DNA of 8,751 bases from an uncultured Clostridia bacterium (GCA_947625955.1 CANQQH010000037.1:1-8751), one strand, 5' to 3'; shown: positions 1 to 6,872, counted from the first letter of the stretch. Program-made: numbers and translations. The notes: generated from the sequence alone by a model not told the origin.

Positions 1-1683
1 AAAGACATGCAAGACATGGAGTTTACTATCGAGCATGGCAAACTCTATATGCTTCAAACTCGTAATGGTAAGAGAACCGCAAGGGCAGCTTTGAAGATTG
101 CTGTTGACATGGTTAAAACTGGCATGTGGACAGAGCAAGAGGCTCTTTTGAAGATCGAGCCAAAGCAACTTGACAGTCTTCTTCACCCAACATTTGAGCC
201 AAACGCTTTGAAGAAAGCAACAGTTATCGCGCAAGGTTTGCCAGCATCTCCGGGTGCTGCTGCCGGAAAAGTATGTTTTTCAAGTGCCGAAGCAATTGAA
301 CGCGCTGCTAATGGCGAGAAAGTTGTGCTTGTTCGTTTGGAAACTTCTCCAGAAGACATCGAAGGTATGGCAAAAGCGCAAGGCATCTTGACCGTTCGCG
401 GCGGAATGACATCGCACGCTGCCGTTGTTGCTCGTGGAATGGGAACCTGCTGCGTTTCAGGTTGCTCAGCCGTTATCGTTAATGAAGACAAGAAAGAACT
501 TTCAATCAATGGCAAGACCTACACCGCCAACGACTATATCTCAATTGACGGCATGACAGGTAATGTCTATGGTGAACAACTTCCAACAATCCCTGCATCT
601 TTGTCGGGTGACTTTGGAAAAATCATGTCTTGGGCAGACAAGTATCGTGCGCTCAAAGTTCGCACAAATGCCGACAACCCTCGCGACGCAAAACAAGCCT
701 ATGAGTTTGGTGCCGAAGGTGTTGGTCTTTGCAGAACTGAGCATATGTTCTTCGAAGCTGACAGAATCATGGCTGTTCGCGAAATGATTGTTTCGAAGAC
801 AGTTGAAGAGAGAAAGAAAGCGCTCAGCAAAATTCTCCCAATGCAAAGAAACGACTTTGAGGGTATCTATAAAGAAATGAAGGGTAACCCTGTAACAATC
901 CGTCTTCTTGACCCACCTCTACACGAGTTCCTTCCTCACACAGATGATGAAATTAAAGAACTTGCAAAAGAAATGGGCTTGAAATTTGCTGAACTTAAAG
1001 CAACAGTTGACTACTTGCATGAGTTCAACCCAATGCTTGGTCACCGTGGATGCCGTTTGTGCGTCACATATCCTGAAATTGCTGAAATGCAAACAAGAGC
1101 AATCATGGAAGCTGCTGTTAAAGTGAAGAAAGAGAAAGGCTATAACATCGTTCCTGAAATCATGGTTCCATTGGTTGGCGAAAAGAAAGAACTTGACTAT
1201 GTTAAGGAATACATTGTGAAGACAGCTGAGGAAGTTATCAAAGAATCAAAGGTTGCAATGCAATATAAGATTGGAACAATGATCGAAATCCCAAGAGCTG
1301 CGCTCACTGCCGACAAGATTGCCGAAACTGCTGAGTTCTTTAGCTTTGGAACAAACGACCTCACTCAAATGACCTATGGATTCAGCCGTGACGATGCTGG
1401 CAAGTTCCTCAAAGATTACTATTCAAAGAAAATCTTCGAGCAAGACCCATTCGCTCGTATTGACGAAGCTGGCGTTGGTAAACTTGTTGAAATGGCTTCA
1501 AAACTTGGACGCCAAACAAGAAAAGACATCAAACTTGGAATCTGCGGCGAGCATGGTGGTGACCCTGCAACAATCGAGTTCTGCCATAGAGTTGGTCTCA
1601 CATATGTTTCATGCTCACCATTTAGAGTTCCAATTGCAAGATTGGCTGCTGCGCAAGCTAACATCAAATTCCCAAGACAATAA
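1..1683 (+). CDS. ppdK: Pyruvate, phosphate dikinase, C-terminal two thirds (5' end outside window)
   Basis: This enzyme interconverts pyruvate + ATP + Pi with PEP + AMP + PPi in the cytosol and often serves PPi-dependent glycolysis in anaerobes. The reading frame is open from base 1, giving 560 residues. Counting from base 1, the phosphohistidine motif GGMTSHAAV carries the catalytic His at residue 139 (bases 415-417). The C-terminal PEP/pyruvate barrel has Arg245, Arg301, Glu429, Asn452-Asp453 and the catalytic Cys515 in GICGEHGG. From memory of the Clostridium symbiosum enzyme (His455, Arg561, Arg617, Glu745, Asn768, Asp769, Cys831), every spacing matches with a constant offset of 316. About 316 N-terminal residues, most of the ATP-grasp nucleotide-binding domain, are therefore missing only because the window starts here. 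C-ending Asn, Asp and Ile codons are frequent, which fits high expression. A terminator follows at once, so ppdK ends its transcription unit. Confidence 0.98.
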   Translation, partial: KDMQDMEFTIEHGKLYMLQTRNGKRTARAALKIAVDMVKTGMWTEQEALLKIEPKQLDSLLHPTFEPNALKKATVIAQGLPASPGAAAGKVCFSSAEAIERAANGEKVVLVRLETSPEDIEGMAKAQGILTVRGGMTSHAAVVARGMGTCCVSGCSAVIVNEDKKELSINGKTYTANDYISIDGMTGNVYGEQLPTIPASLSGDFGKIMSWADKYRALKVRTNADNPRDAKQAYEFGAEGVGLCRTEHMFFEADRIMAVREMIVSKTVEERKKALSKILPMQRNDFEGIYKEMKGNPVTIRLLDPPLHEFLPHTDDEIKELAKEMGLKFAELKATVDYLHEFNPMLGHRGCRLCVTYPEIAEMQTRAIMEAAVKVKKEKGYNIVPEIMVPLVGEKKELDYVKEYIVKTAEEVIKESKVAMQYKIGTMIEIPRAALTADKIAETAEFFSFGTNDLTQMTYGFSRDDAGKFLKDYYSKKIFEQDPFARIDEAGVGKLVEMASKLGRQTRKDIKLGICGEHGGDPATIEFCHRVGLTYVSCSPFRVPIARLAAAQANIKFPRQ

Positions 1684-1696
1684 TACTCAAAAAATC

Positions 1697-1731
1697 AAAA
1701 AAATTCTCACATTCTTGTGAGAATTTTTTTT
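1697..1731 (+). terminator. Intrinsic terminator of ppdK
   Basis: The left arm TTCTCAC (1704-1710) and right arm GTGAGAA (1717-1723) form a perfect 7-bp stem around the 6-nt loop ATTCTT. The stem is extended by an A run (1697-1703) facing a run of eight T (1724-1731), which is also the U tract. It starts 13 nt after the ppdK stop. The A and T runs make it potentially bidirectional, but no - strand gene ends here. Confidence 0.92.
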
Positions 1732-1946
1732 GCTCTGAAAAAGTGTAAAATGAATTTTTTCATCTACACCAAAAACCACAACTAGTGAAAAAACCAAAAT
1801 GTGAGGCTGCACCCAAAAATGGAAATTTGGCAAAAATCAAAATCAAAAATAAAAGGGGAGAAGAAAATTTTTTTGAATGAGAAATATAAAAAATTTGAAC
1901 TAAATTATGATTACAAATTTATGTGCGAATTTATGTTAAAAATTGA

Positions 1947-1975
1947 TTGACAAATGAAATGATTTTTACTATTAT
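1947..1975 (+). promoter_or_regulatory. SigA-type promoter of the RHH gene
   Basis: A perfect -35 box TTGACA (1947-1952) is separated by exactly 17 bp from the -10 box TATTAT (1970-1975, five of six consensus bases). Transcription should start near 1982, giving a leader of about 25 nt that includes the SD site AGGGTGG (1992-1998). This is the best promoter in the window. Confidence 0.85.
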
Positions 1976-1996
1976 ATTTGTAATAAAAAATAGGGT

Positions 1997-2012
1997 GGTA
2001 ATTGTAATGACC
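1997..2012. promoter_or_regulatory. Candidate operator: interrupted palindrome over the RHH start codon
   Basis: The 16-bp sequence reads GGTnATTnnAATnACC, with six of eight base pairs symmetric. It spans the end of the SD site and the ATG of the small ribbon-helix-helix gene. RHH proteins commonly autoregulate through short repeats near their own promoter, so an operator is a reasonable inference. It is not proven, and chance symmetry in AT-rich DNA is possible. Confidence 0.35.
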
Positions 2013-2177
2013 AAGTTTAGAATAGACAAAAATAAAATAGCTTCAAAAACAATCAATAGAACAATAAGAATCAAGGAAGAAGTGTTTGAAAAGCTCATGG
2101 AGCTTAGCAAAGAGAATGGGGTATCTTTCAACAAGATTGTTCAGGAGTGCATTGAATATTCGCTAAGCCATATGTGA
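2007..2177 (+). CDS. Small orphan ribbon-helix-helix (Arc/CopG-like) DNA-binding protein
   Basis: This 56-residue basic protein is probably a dimeric transcriptional regulator. Residues 17-22 (NRTIRI) fit the N-terminal DNA-contacting beta strand, 23-37 (KEEVFEKLMELSKEN) helix A, a Gly-Val-Ser turn follows, and 40-54 (SFNKIVQECIEYSLS) fits helix B. The order and the S-x-x-K-I-V-x-E-x-I pattern are typical of MetJ/Arc/CopG folds. I chose ATG 2007 because AGGGTGG lies 8 nt upstream. The longer frame from TTG 1947 would begin inside the -35 box and precede the predicted transcription start. It has its own promoter and no toxin or other partner gene beside it, so it does not look like a classical toxin-antitoxin antidote. 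Its target is unknown; autoregulation is plausible. Confidence 0.82.
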   Translation: MTKFRIDKNKIASKTINRTIRIKEEVFEKLMELSKENGVSFNKIVQECIEYSLSHM

Positions 2178-2200
2178 GTGAATTGTTTTTTGCTGAAATT

Positions 2201-2239
2201 TTTGTTTTGAAAACAAATTAGTTTTAGTTTATTTTTTGC
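2201..2239 (+). terminator. Possible weak terminator of the RHH gene
   Basis: TTTGTTT (2201-2207) pairs with AAACAAA (2211-2217) around a TGA loop, followed by a T-rich stretch ending in TTTTTT. The stem has a single G-C pair and is weak. A second AT-only hairpin, AAAATTAA-TTC-TTAATTTT (2264-2282), lies further down. Either could help end the short transcript. Confidence 0.3.
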
Positions 2240-2376
2240 ACAAAAATTGAGAAGAAAATCAAAAAAATTAATTCTTAATTTTAGCAAAATTTTTCGGGCG
2301 GTTACTTTTTCTCTTAATTTTTCGAAAATAAAAAATTTGAAAAAAATTGAAAATAAAAAAAGACATTTTTGAAAAC

Positions 2377-2405
2377 TTGTCGTATTTATCTATTGTATAT
2401 ATAAG
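2377..2405 (+). promoter_or_regulatory. Probable promoter of the dnaG-rpoD operon
   Basis: TTGTCG (2377-2382) and TATAAG (2400-2405) are spaced by 17 bp, four and five matches to the SigA consensus. Transcription would start near 2412 and leave a leader of about 37 nt. A competing pair, TTGAAA (2369-2374) with TATTGT (2391-2396) and a 16-bp spacer, is weaker. The upstream DNA is rich in A runs, which could act as an UP element. Confidence 0.5.
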
Positions 2406-2448
2406 CGTAAAAATGATAAAGAAAAGTTGAAACTAAGGTAAGTAAGAA

Positions 2449-4293
2449 TTGAGTAGTAACGACAAACTGACTAAATTTATTGAAGAACTAAAAGCAAAAA
2501 ATGATATTGTTTCTGTTGTTTCTCGCTATGTGCCGCTCGAACGAAAAGGGCGTTCCTTTTGGGGAAGGTGTCCTTTTCATTCGGAAAAAACACCGTCGTT
2601 TTCTGTGAACGACTATGATCAGTTCTATCATTGCTTTGGCTGTGGCGTTGGTGGCGATGTTATAAAGTTTATTCAAAATATTGAATCTGTTGACTTCATG
2701 GGCGCTGTGCATATTTTGGCAGACCTTGCCCACATGGAAGTTCCTTCATTTTCTGGCGCGGCTAGCGATGAAGAGGACATCAAAAAACGCAAGCAAGAAA
2801 AAGAGCGTTTGCTCGATTTGATGCGCGACACGGCGCGTCACTACGTTGCAAATTTGAAATCACCAATGGCAAAGGTGGGAATCATGTATTTTGAAAAGCG
2901 CAACATTTCGCCTGAGGTTGCGAGGATGTTTGGCATCGGCTTTTCGCTAAATTTCAATGAGATTATTGATTTTCTCAAATCCAAGAACTACACGCTTGAA
3001 GAAATGGAAAAAGCCGGCGTTATCAAATATAAGGATGGAAGGCCGTATGATGCGCTCGGCGGAAGAGTAATTTTCCCAATTATCGACACATCGAACAACG
3101 TTATTGCGTTTTGCGGCAGAACACTTGAACCGCATCCAACGCACGCAAAGTATATTAACACTGCCGACACCGTGCTTTTCAGCAAGAGTAAGAATCTTTT
3201 TGCGATAAACCTCGTGAAGAAAAACAGGTTTGAGCAAGGCAAGATCGACTACATGATTGTTGTTGAAGGGCAAATGGATGCTGTGAGTTTGCACAAGGCC
3301 GGCTTCACAACTGCGGTTGCGAGCATGGGAACTGCGCTAACTCAGGAGCAAGCAAAGCTCATCAAGCGCTTCGCCGAAAAAGTCTATATCTGCTACGATG
3401 GCGACACGGCTGGAAAGAAAGCAACGCTCAGGGGGCTTGACATTTTGAAGTCAACCGGGCTGGATGTTTATGTGATGAGTATGCCAGAGGGGCTTGACCC
3501 TGACGATGTTATAAACAAGTATGGCGAGGCGGGCTACAAAAAGCTTTTGCAAAAGGCGCTGCCACTTGTGGATTTCAAACTGGAATTTTTGAAAAACACG
3601 TTCGACACAACAACCAACGAAGGCAGAGCAAAGTTTTTGAATGAAGCGATTCTCGTTCTGCAAGCCCTCGACGAGGTTGAGCGCGAAGTGTATATTGATA
3701 AAGTCAGCGAAATTTCTGGCGTTTTGAAAGATTTTGTTCGAAGGCAAGTTGGCAGCAACGTTCAACAGGAAGTTCAAGAACCGATTGTTTCGCACGCTGC
3801 GTCCATCGAGCAAAACACGCGTGGAGCGTTGCCGCAAGACGTCAAGAGTGTGCAGGCTGAAAAATTCATACTTTCCGCAATGCTGCACAGAAAGCCGTAT
3901 GCTTTTTTCAAAACGGATGTGCGCGAATATTTCACGGAGCTGAGGCAAGAATTTTATGTTACGATTCAAGAACTTCTCAGCGGTGAGAATGGCGGAGACA
4001 TTGTCAAAGCCTTCTATGAAAAGTATTCGCAAGATGAAAGCGAGGACGGCGAAAACTCAAAGAGTGAGCAAGCCAGCGAGATTATCAACTATATATACAA
4101 GAACGCGAGCGACGAGAACGACCTAAAATACTACAAAGATTGCGTGAGTCTTGTTGTGAAAGCCTACTGCGACCGCGAGGTTGAGCGGCTAACCAAACAG
4201 CTTGAAGATGAAGTTGACAAAGCAAAACGACTGGATATCATGAAAAAAATTAAAGAAATTTTAGATAAAAACCAAAACAAAAAGGTGGATTAA
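2449..4293 (+). CDS. dnaG: DNA primase DnaG
   Basis: DnaG makes RNA primers at the replication fork in partnership with the DnaB-type helicase. The 614-residue protein is of usual length. The N-terminal CHC2 zinc finger has ligands Cys41, His44, Cys62 and Cys65. The RNA polymerase core follows, with KYINT at 234-238. The Toprim fold shows VVEGQMD (Glu273) and YDGDTAG (Asp317, Asp319), the metal-binding acidic residues. The C-terminal helicase-binding region runs from about 465 to 614 and contains a very acidic stretch at about 528-541. The start is TTG: an in-frame TAA lies at 2443-2445, an AAGG ribosome site at 2435-2438 stands 10 nt away, and the next residues (SSNDKLTKFIEEL) match the normal DnaG N-terminus. 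It is first in the operon; rpoD follows after 2 nt. Confidence 0.98.
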   Translation: MSSNDKLTKFIEELKAKNDIVSVVSRYVPLERKGRSFWGRCPFHSEKTPSFSVNDYDQFYHCFGCGVGGDVIKFIQNIESVDFMGAVHILADLAHMEVPSFSGAASDEEDIKKRKQEKERLLDLMRDTARHYVANLKSPMAKVGIMYFEKRNISPEVARMFGIGFSLNFNEIIDFLKSKNYTLEEMEKAGVIKYKDGRPYDALGGRVIFPIIDTSNNVIAFCGRTLEPHPTHAKYINTADTVLFSKSKNLFAINLVKKNRFEQGKIDYMIVVEGQMDAVSLHKAGFTTAVASMGTALTQEQAKLIKRFAEKVYICYDGDTAGKKATLRGLDILKSTGLDVYVMSMPEGLDPDDVINKYGEAGYKKLLQKALPLVDFKLEFLKNTFDTTTNEGRAKFLNEAILVLQALDEVEREVYIDKVSEISGVLKDFVRRQVGSNVQQEVQEPIVSHAASIEQNTRGALPQDVKSVQAEKFILSAMLHRKPYAFFKTDVREYFTELRQEFYVTIQELLSGENGGDIVKAFYEKYSQDESEDGENSKSEQASEIINYIYKNASDENDLKYYKDCVSLVVKAYCDREVERLTKQLEDEVDKAKRLDIMKKIKEILDKNQNKKVD

Positions 4294-4295
4294 AG

Positions 4296-5354
4296 ATGGC
4301 AATAAAATCAAAAGTTGAAGCAGAGATTAACAAAATCATTGAAATGGGGCGAAAAACAGGAAGTATCAACATGGACGATATTTCCGAGCGTTTCGCAAAA
4401 ATCAATGCAACAGCAGAGGAAATTGATGAAATTCTTGCGAAAATTCAAGAAAGTGGTGTGAAGCTCATTGAGAACACGGTTGTGCAAAACGACGACGAAA
4501 TCGAAGAGTTGATGAACCGCGCCAGCATCGATGACCCTGTGAAGATGTATTTGAAAGATATTGGAAAAGTTCCGCTTTTGTCGCCAGAGGAAGAGGTTGA
4601 ACTTGCAATACGAATGGCGAATGGTGATGAAAGTGCAAAGCGCAGGCTCAGCGAAGCCAATTTGAGATTGGTTGTTTCTATTGCCAAAAGATATGTTGGC
4701 AGAGGTTTGCTTTTCCTTGACCTTATTCAAGAAGGCAACTTTGGACTTATGAAAGCTGTTGAAAAATTTGACCACACGAAGGGGTTCAGGTTTTCAACCT
4801 ATGCGACATGGTGGATTCGTCAATCAATAACAAGAGCGATCGCCGACCAAGCCAGAACAATTCGTATTCCTGTTCACATGGTTGAAACGATCAACAAACA
4901 AGTGCGCGTTTCAAGAAACCTTTTGCAAACTCTCGGGCGTGAACCAACCCCAGAAGAAATCGCAAAAGAAATGGGTATCACCGAGGAAAAGGTGCGCGAC
5001 ATTCAAAAAATTGCGCAAGAGACAATCTCGCTCGATACGCCTGTTGGTGAAGAGGAAGACAGCAACCTTGGAACTTTCTTGCAAGATGAAACCGCAACCA
5101 ACCCGGCTGAGAGCGCAACCAACCTCATGCTCAAAGAGCAGTTGCTTGATGTTTTGAACACGCTGACCCCAAGAGAGCAAAAAGTCATCATGCTTCGATA
5201 TGGTGTTGACGACGGACATCCAAGAACGCTTGAAGAAGTTGGAAAGGAATTTAATGTTACTCGTGAACGTATCAGGCAGATTGAAGCGAAGGCGCTCAAA
5301 AAACTTCGCCATCCATCAAGAAGCAAAAGATTGAAGGATTTCCTTGACAACTGA
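4296..5354 (+). CDS. rpoD: RNA polymerase primary sigma factor SigA/RpoD
   Basis: This is the housekeeping sigma factor that directs RNA polymerase to -35/-10 promoters. The 352-residue protein has a short region 1.1-like N-terminus (about 1-60), region 1.2 (about 79-112) and region 2 (about 116-186) with the core-binding and -10 recognition block FSTYATWWIRQSITRAI. Region 3 is at about 195-270. Region 4 (about 284-340) has the helix-turn-helix TLEEVGKEFNVTRERIRQIE that reads the -35 element. It lacks the long non-conserved insert of E. coli sigma-70, as usual for Bacillota. The strong SD AAAGGTGG (4281-4288) overlaps the end of dnaG, and ATG lies 2 nt after the dnaG stop, so translation is probably coupled. 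The start of trmK overlaps its stop codon. Confidence 0.98.
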   Translation: MAIKSKVEAEINKIIEMGRKTGSINMDDISERFAKINATAEEIDEILAKIQESGVKLIENTVVQNDDEIEELMNRASIDDPVKMYLKDIGKVPLLSPEEEVELAIRMANGDESAKRRLSEANLRLVVSIAKRYVGRGLLFLDLIQEGNFGLMKAVEKFDHTKGFRFSTYATWWIRQSITRAIADQARTIRIPVHMVETINKQVRVSRNLLQTLGREPTPEEIAKEMGITEEKVRDIQKIAQETISLDTPVGEEEDSNLGTFLQDETATNPAESATNLMLKEQLLDVLNTLTPREQKVIMLRYGVDDGHPRTLEEVGKEFNVTRERIRQIEAKALKKLRHPSRSKRLKDFLDN

Positions 5355-6022
5355 TGAGAGCGAAGAAACGAATCGAGACCATTGCGGACTTAATAGAAAA
5401 TGTTGACTTGGCTGTTGACATCGGTGCCGACCATGGCTACCTTGCAAAAATGCTCGTTGAAAAGAAAAAAGCGAAGAAGGTTATTGCAACCGACATCAGT
5501 GCGAAAAGTTTGCAAAAAACCATTGAACTTTGCAAAAGGTTTAATCTTGCAAATATTGAAGCAAGGGTCGGCGATGGAATAGAACCAATCAAAACCGAAA
5601 AAGTTGATGTTTGCATTATTGCGGGAATGGGCGGCTACGAAATTATAAAAATACTTGGCACAGCGAAAAATGCGACCGTCAAAGAATGGATTTTTCAACC
5701 AGCGCAAAACACGATTGAACTAAGACAATATTTAAAAAATAATAATTTCAAAATTTTGAAAGATTTTATTGTGAAAGACCAAAATAAGTTTTATAATACA
5801 TTGGTGGTTGAAAAATCTCAAAACAGGCAAGAACTCAGTGAACTTGAAATAAGATATGGTTTGACTAACTTTGACCTTTGTTCTGCCGACTTTATTGAAT
5901 ATCTTATGGACAAGCTTGAAAGAATAAACAAAACTTTGGAAAACAATAAAAGTGAAAAACTTGAAAATGAAAAAGACGAAGTTTTGACTGTGCTTGCTAA
6001 AATGAAGGAGAAAACAAAATGA
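5354..6022 (+). CDS. trmK: tRNA (adenine-22 N1)-methyltransferase TrmK
   Basis: The 222-residue product fits the TrmK (YqfN, COG2384) family, which uses S-adenosylmethionine to methylate N1 of A22 in the D-loop region of bacterial tRNAs. A Rossmann methyltransferase fold is visible: VDIGADHGYL (21-30) is the SAM-binding motif I, ATD (45-47) motif II, GDG (73-75) follows, and IAGMGG (89-94) with the later QPAQN (115-119) forms the family-specific active-site blocks. The Lys/Glu-rich C-terminus (about 180-222) fits the family's helical extension. The ATG overlaps the rpoD stop by one base (TGATG) and has only a distant GAAGGA (5333-5338), so it probably relies on reinitiation from rpoD. Its position directly after sigA is the usual Bacillota context. 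Confidence 0.95.
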   Translation: MRAKKRIETIADLIENVDLAVDIGADHGYLAKMLVEKKKAKKVIATDISAKSLQKTIELCKRFNLANIEARVGDGIEPIKTEKVDVCIIAGMGGYEIIKILGTAKNATVKEWIFQPAQNTIELRQYLKNNNFKILKDFIVKDQNKFYNTLVVEKSQNRQELSELEIRYGLTNFDLCSADFIEYLMDKLERINKTLENNKSEKLENEKDEVLTVLAKMKEKTK

Positions 6023-6711
6023 ACGAAATTATAAAATATCAAGAAATAGACAAAAAACTGAGGCAGCTTGAAGGCGAACTCAATTCAAGTTTGAATCGAA
6101 AGAACGCTGCTGAAATGCAACAATATTTGAAAGACGGACAGGCAAAATTGATAAGGCTTGAAGAGAGTGCAAAGAACTTGACTGAGCAATATCAAAAGGC
6201 GCTCAAACTCTATAACGAATTTGTTGCGAAGTTGGAAATTTTGTCAAAAAATGTTGAAAGCGTTGAAACCGGAAAAATTGACGAGCTGGAAGCCATCATT
6301 CAAAACTACAACAAGATGTCGGAAAATTTGGATAACAACATCAACATTTTGGGCGGAAGGATTGCCAGCATTACAAAGGAATATGAAAATATCATTTCAA
6401 ACGCAAAGAAAGCAAGACACAATTTGGAAATTTATAAGTCAAACTTCAACAAGGAGAAGGAAAAACTCGAACCTGAGATTTTGAAACTTAAAGAAGAGAA
6501 GAGTAAGCAAAAGGCAAAGGTGGATCCAAAACTTTTGGCAAAGTATAACGCAAAGTTTGAAAGCAAAATTTTCCCTGTGTTTGTTCCTGAGACCAGAGGG
6601 GGATGCGGTGGATGCAGAATGGAAATCCCAGCAGGCAAGATGTCGCAACTCAAAGCAAACGGCATGGTTGAATGTGAGAACTGTGGACGAATAATCTATG
6701 TGAAAGAGTAA
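6019..6711 (+). CDS. Coiled-coil C4-type zinc ribbon protein (COG1579 / DUF164 type)
   Basis: This 230-residue protein has a long, charged, heptad-like helical region (about 5-170) predicted to form an antiparallel coiled coil. A C-terminal zinc ribbon follows, with CGGC (Cys196, Cys199) and CENC (Cys219, Cys222) as ligands. This architecture is that of the COG1579 family, whose members are thought to bind nucleic acid but have no firmly established biochemical role that I know of. The Helicobacter homologue HP0958 is linked to sigma-54 stability and flagellin mRNA, which need not apply here. ATG overlaps the trmK stop by 4 nt (ATGA), and GAAGGAG (6004-6010) lies 8 nt upstream. In many clostridia a Nif3-family gene sits between trmK and this gene; here it is absent. 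It is last in the operon. Confidence 0.9.
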   Translation: MNEIIKYQEIDKKLRQLEGELNSSLNRKNAAEMQQYLKDGQAKLIRLEESAKNLTEQYQKALKLYNEFVAKLEILSKNVESVETGKIDELEAIIQNYNKMSENLDNNINILGGRIASITKEYENIISNAKKARHNLEIYKSNFNKEKEKLEPEILKLKEEKSKQKAKVDPKLLAKYNAKFESKIFPVFVPETRGGCGGCRMEIPAGKMSQLKANGMVECENCGRIIYVKE

Positions 6712-6723
6712 TTGATATAGAAT

Positions 6724-6745
6724 AAAAATCGCGAAAGCGATTTTT
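6724..6745 (+). terminator. Intrinsic terminator of the dnaG-rpoD operon
   Basis: AAAAATCGC (6724-6732) pairs perfectly with GCGATTTTT (6737-6745) around a stable GAAA tetraloop, and the T run continues to 6747. It begins 13 nt after the last operon stop codon. It supports an end to the four-gene transcript before the membrane-protein gene. Confidence 0.92.
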
Positions 6746-6800
6746 TTCTTTTGCATTTTTTTGGCTTGCTATATTTTATTTGCTGCTATGAAAAATTTTT

Positions 6801-6832
6801 GAGCATGCTCGCTTAGCCATTTCATGTGAGCG
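6801..6832. repeat. Small palindrome and hairpin upstream of the YkvI-type gene
   Basis: GAGCATGCTC (6801-6810) is a perfect 10-bp palindrome. Overlapping it, CGCTTA (6810-6815) can pair with TGAGCG (6827-6832) with one G-U wobble and an 11-nt loop. The two structures share base 6810. They lie just upstream of the putative -35 box at 6835, where a regulator could bind, but no known site is recognised. Confidence 0.35.
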
Positions 6833-6834
6833 TT

Positions 6835-6866
6835 TCGACATATTTTGGCAAACAAGCTAATATGAT
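6835..6866 (+). promoter_or_regulatory. Probable promoter of the YkvI-type gene, very close to its start codon
   Basis: TCGACA (6835-6840) and TAATAT (6858-6863) have a 17-bp spacer. An overlapping TATGAT (6861-6866) matches the -10 consensus better but would need a 20-bp spacer. Either -10 puts the transcription start at about 6869-6873, on or next to the ATG at 6873. No Shine-Dalgarno sequence is present in between. Confidence 0.45.
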
Positions 6867-6872
6867 TTATAA

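Larger units (their letters stand above)
1684..2006. other. AT-rich intergenic region between ppdK and the RHH gene
   Basis: This 323-bp stretch holds the ppdK terminator, then an imperfect hairpin at 1743-1769 (GTGTA..ATGAA / TTCAT..TACAC, loop TTTT). Next comes a segment with several CCAAAA-type words (about 1768-1820) and a Shine-Dalgarno-like AAGGGGAG (1853-1860) with no convincing gene behind it; the only follower is a 25-codon TTG frame at 1873-1950. Last is the promoter and ribosome binding site of the small gene at 2007. I see no RNA gene or mobile-element end. Confidence 0.6.

Noticed and set aside
183..515. 110-codon open frame on the - strand inside ppdK
   Set aside because: It overlaps the highly conserved phosphohistidine domain, so the + strand coding is certain and the antisense frame is a by-product.
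1991..2000. AGGGTGG resembling the conserved T-box riboswitch motif
   Set aside because: The rest of the T-box element (ACCGCG and the long structured leader, with a terminator) is absent; it is simply the SD site of the small gene.
1947..2006. Longer start (TTG 1947) for the RHH protein
   Set aside because: The codon is the -35 box of the promoter and precedes the predicted transcript start; ATG 2007 has an ideal SD.
2324..2360. Direct repeat of GAAAATAAAAAA (2324-2335 and 2349-2360)
   Set aside because: It is low-complexity A-rich DNA upstream of dnaG, likely at most an UP-like promoter element, with no sign of a mobile element or array.
3451..4032. Long open frame (193 codons) on the - strand inside dnaG
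   Set aside because: It lies fully opposite a convincing DnaG frame, has no ribosome site or recognisable motif, and is explained by the codon pattern of the + strand gene.
4308..4775. 155-codon open frame on the - strand opposite rpoD
   Set aside because: It overlaps conserved sigma regions on the + strand and its translation is a low-complexity Phe/Asn/His mix with no domain.
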